This document shows, piece after piece, positions 5,318 to 6,844 of a stretch of 6,844 nt of DNA (positions are counted from its first letter, which is position 1; every line of letters starts with the position of its first letter). The notes beneath the pieces were generated by a model, which worked only from the letters and a program-made list of their open reading frames with translations, made no database searches and was not told where the DNA came from. The position numbers and the translations under genes are program-made. The stretch covers positions 1 to 6,844 of the forward strand of contig SYNW01000047.1 in assembly GCA_005805045.1 (NCBI GenBank), in the 5' to 3' direction. The stretch comes from Actinomycetota bacterium (GTDB lineage Bacteria > Actinomycetota > Acidimicrobiia > Acidimicrobiales > Ilumatobacteraceae).

Positions 5318-6844
5318 ATGGCAGTTCGCGACAACGGCACACCGGTAAATGTAAAACCGCGTAGTCGCGATGTAACTGATGGCAATCAAAAAGCGGCTTC
5401 GCGGGCGATGTTGCGTGCGGTTGGTCTTGGTGATGACGACTGGGTGAAGCCACAAGTGGCAATCGCGTCGTCGTGGAACGAAGTAACGCCGTGCAACATA
5501 TCGTTGAAGCGACTTGCCGCACGCGCCAAAATTGGCGTGCGTGAATCGGGCGGTGTCGCACTTGAGTTTGGCACGATCACGGTCAGCGACGGCATCAGCA
5601 TGGGTCATGAAGGCATGCGCGCTTCGTTAGTTAGTCGCGAGGTAATTTGCGACAGCGTTGAAACCGTTATGCATGCTGAACGCTTCGACGGCTTCGTCGG
5701 TTTGGCCGGTTGTGACAAGAGCATTCCGGCGATGTTGATGGCCGCAGCCCGACTAAATCTGCCGAGTGTTTTCGTCTATAACGGTTCAACCTTGCCCGGC
5801 GTGCACAACGGCAAGAACATCGACATCACCACCGTGTTCGAAGCGATCGGCGCTTGTGCGGCTGGAAAGATGTCGCAGCAAGAACTCGAAGAGATCGAAC
5901 GCGAAGCCTGCCCAGGCGAAGGAGCCTGCGGTGGAATGTTCACCGCCAACACGATGTCGAGCATTGCTGAGGCACTTGGCATGAGTTTGCCAGGCAGCGC
6001 CTCGCCACCAGCAGTTGATTCGCGCCGCGATGACGATGCGCAACGCGCCGGTGCGGCAGTGGTCAATTTGTTGCGTCTTGGTATTTATCCACGCGACATC
6101 ATGACGAAGAAAGCATTTGAAAATGCGATTGCGATTGTTAATGCACTCGGCGGCAGCACGAACGCAGTGTTGCACTTGTTGGCAATCGCCAATGAGGCTG
6201 GCGTGGCGTTATCGCTGGATGACTTCAATCGCATTGCGGCCAAGGTTCCACACATTGCCGACACGAAACCTGGCGGCAAATATCACATGACCGACATTGA
6301 TCGTGTTGGCGGCGTGCCGGTTGTGATGAAACATTTACTCGATGCAGGTTTGTTGCATGGCGATGTGCTGACAGTGACCGGCAAGACGATGGCTGAAAAT
6401 TTGGCAGAGTTGAACCCCCCTGCGCCAGACGGCGAAGTGATTCACCCATTGTCGAATGCAATTCATGCCGAAGGCGGATTAAATATTTTGCGTGGCTCAC
6501 TCGCGCCGAACGGTGCGGTCGTCAAGGTTGCGGGTCTTTCAGCAGATCAGATGCATTTTGAAGGACAGGCCCGGGTGTTCGACGGCGAAGATGGCGCAAT
6601 GGCGGCAATCATGTCGGGGGATATAAAACCCGGCACCGTGCTCGTGATTCGCTACGAGGGCCCAAAAGGCGGACCCGGGATGCGCGAGATGCTGGCAATC
6701 ACCGGTGCGATGAAAGGCGTTGGTCGCGGCAGCGACTGTGCGTTGATAACCGATGGTCGATTTAGTGGCGGTACTTGGGGTTTTTGTATCGGCCATGTTG
6801 CACCAGAAGCCACAGACGGCGGACCAATCGCGTTCATCAATGAC
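5318..6844 (+). CDS. ilvD: dihydroxy-acid dehydratase (3' partial)
   Basis: Fe-S enzyme that dehydrates 2,3-dihydroxy-isovalerate and -methylvalerate to the 2-keto acids, the penultimate step to valine and isoleucine and a branch toward leucine and pantothenate. The frame runs unbroken from the ATG at 5318 to the window edge: 509 codons of an expected 560-575. Three candidate cluster cysteines are visible: Cys59 in NEVTPCN, Cys132 in GLAGCDKS and Cys204 in GEGACGGMFTANTM. Asp133 and Lys134 of the GCDK motif correspond to the Mg-binding Asp and carbamylated Lys of the family, and Ser483 in GRFSGGT to the proposed catalytic base. The TPCN cysteine, absent from the [4Fe-4S] E. coli type, points to the [2Fe-2S] mycobacterial/plant type. 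The start is 3 bp after the permease stop with no Shine-Dalgarno, so coupled translation or an undetected internal promoter is needed. A minor oddity is Trp487 in SGGTWG, where His or Thr is commoner. Confidence 0.97.
   Translation, partial: MAVRDNGTPVNVKPRSRDVTDGNQKAASRAMLRAVGLGDDDWVKPQVAIASSWNEVTPCNISLKRLAARAKIGVRESGGVALEFGTITVSDGISMGHEGMRASLVSREVICDSVETVMHAERFDGFVGLAGCDKSIPAMLMAAARLNLPSVFVYNGSTLPGVHNGKNIDITTVFEAIGACAAGKMSQQELEEIEREACPGEGACGGMFTANTMSSIAEALGMSLPGSASPPAVDSRRDDDAQRAGAAVVNLLRLGIYPRDIMTKKAFENAIAIVNALGGSTNAVLHLLAIANEAGVALSLDDFNRIAAKVPHIADTKPGGKYHMTDIDRVGGVPVVMKHLLDAGLLHGDVLTVTGKTMAENLAELNPPAPDGEVIHPLSNAIHAEGGLNILRGSLAPNGAVVKVAGLSADQMHFEGQARVFDGEDGAMAAIMSGDIKPGTVLVIRYEGPKGGPGMREMLAITGAMKGVGRGSDCALITDGRFSGGTWGFCIGHVAPEATDGGPIAFIND

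Noticed and set aside
5786..6175. 129-residue antisense open frame within ilvD (and similar ones at 2888-3268 and 4663-5031)
   Set aside because: Low-complexity, Cys/His/Arg-rich translations typical of antisense shadows; no start signals or domains.
6415..6420. Run of six C in ilvD as a frameshift or phase-variation site
   Set aside because: The frame is intact across it (LNPPAP) and a single short C-run has no further support.

Overview
This 6.8-kb window is a gene-dense, one-directional (+ strand) stretch of bacterial chromosome. It carries six protein genes: a 5'-truncated GH36 alpha-galactosidase, the complete tRNA amidotransferase operon gatC-gatA-gatB, an FTR1/EfeU-type iron permease, and a 3'-truncated dihydroxy-acid dehydratase gene (ilvD). 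I see no RNA genes, mobile elements, CRISPR arrays or long repeats. The only non-coding stretch of any size is the 96 bp between gatB and the permease gene.

Organism: probably an actinobacterium of moderate GC (roughly half GC by eye), possibly a free-living aquatic lineage such as Acidimicrobiia. The clues are GTG starts at gatC and gatB (and possibly gatA), almost no Shine-Dalgarno sequences, a probable leaderless start at gatC, a DtxR/IdeR-like palindrome before an iron gene, a TPCN-type (mycobacterial/plant-like) IlvD, and an SDCIDP acid/base motif in the GH36 enzyme. No 16S or marker gene is present, so this is inference.

Layout: (i) 3-1211, the C-terminal part of an alpha-galactosidase with both catalytic aspartates. 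(ii) 1239-4399, gatCAB, packed with gatA abutting the gatC stop and a 4-bp GTGA overlap between gatA and gatB. GatCAB converts misacylated Glu-tRNA(Gln) and/or Asp-tRNA(Asn) to the amidated forms. (iii) 4400-4495, a regulatory region with a good sigma70-like promoter and an 18-bp perfect palindrome over the predicted transcription start. (iv) 4496-5314, an iron permease with two REGLE motifs. (v) 5318 to the window end, ilvD, starting only 3 bp after the permease stop.

The most notable point is the iron logic at 4416-5318. A DtxR-family-like operator sits on the promoter of an iron permease, and the next gene, almost fused to it, encodes an Fe-S enzyme of branched-chain amino-acid synthesis. 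The remaining genes are ordinary housekeeping genes. I found no convincing evidence of an undescribed multi-gene system here.
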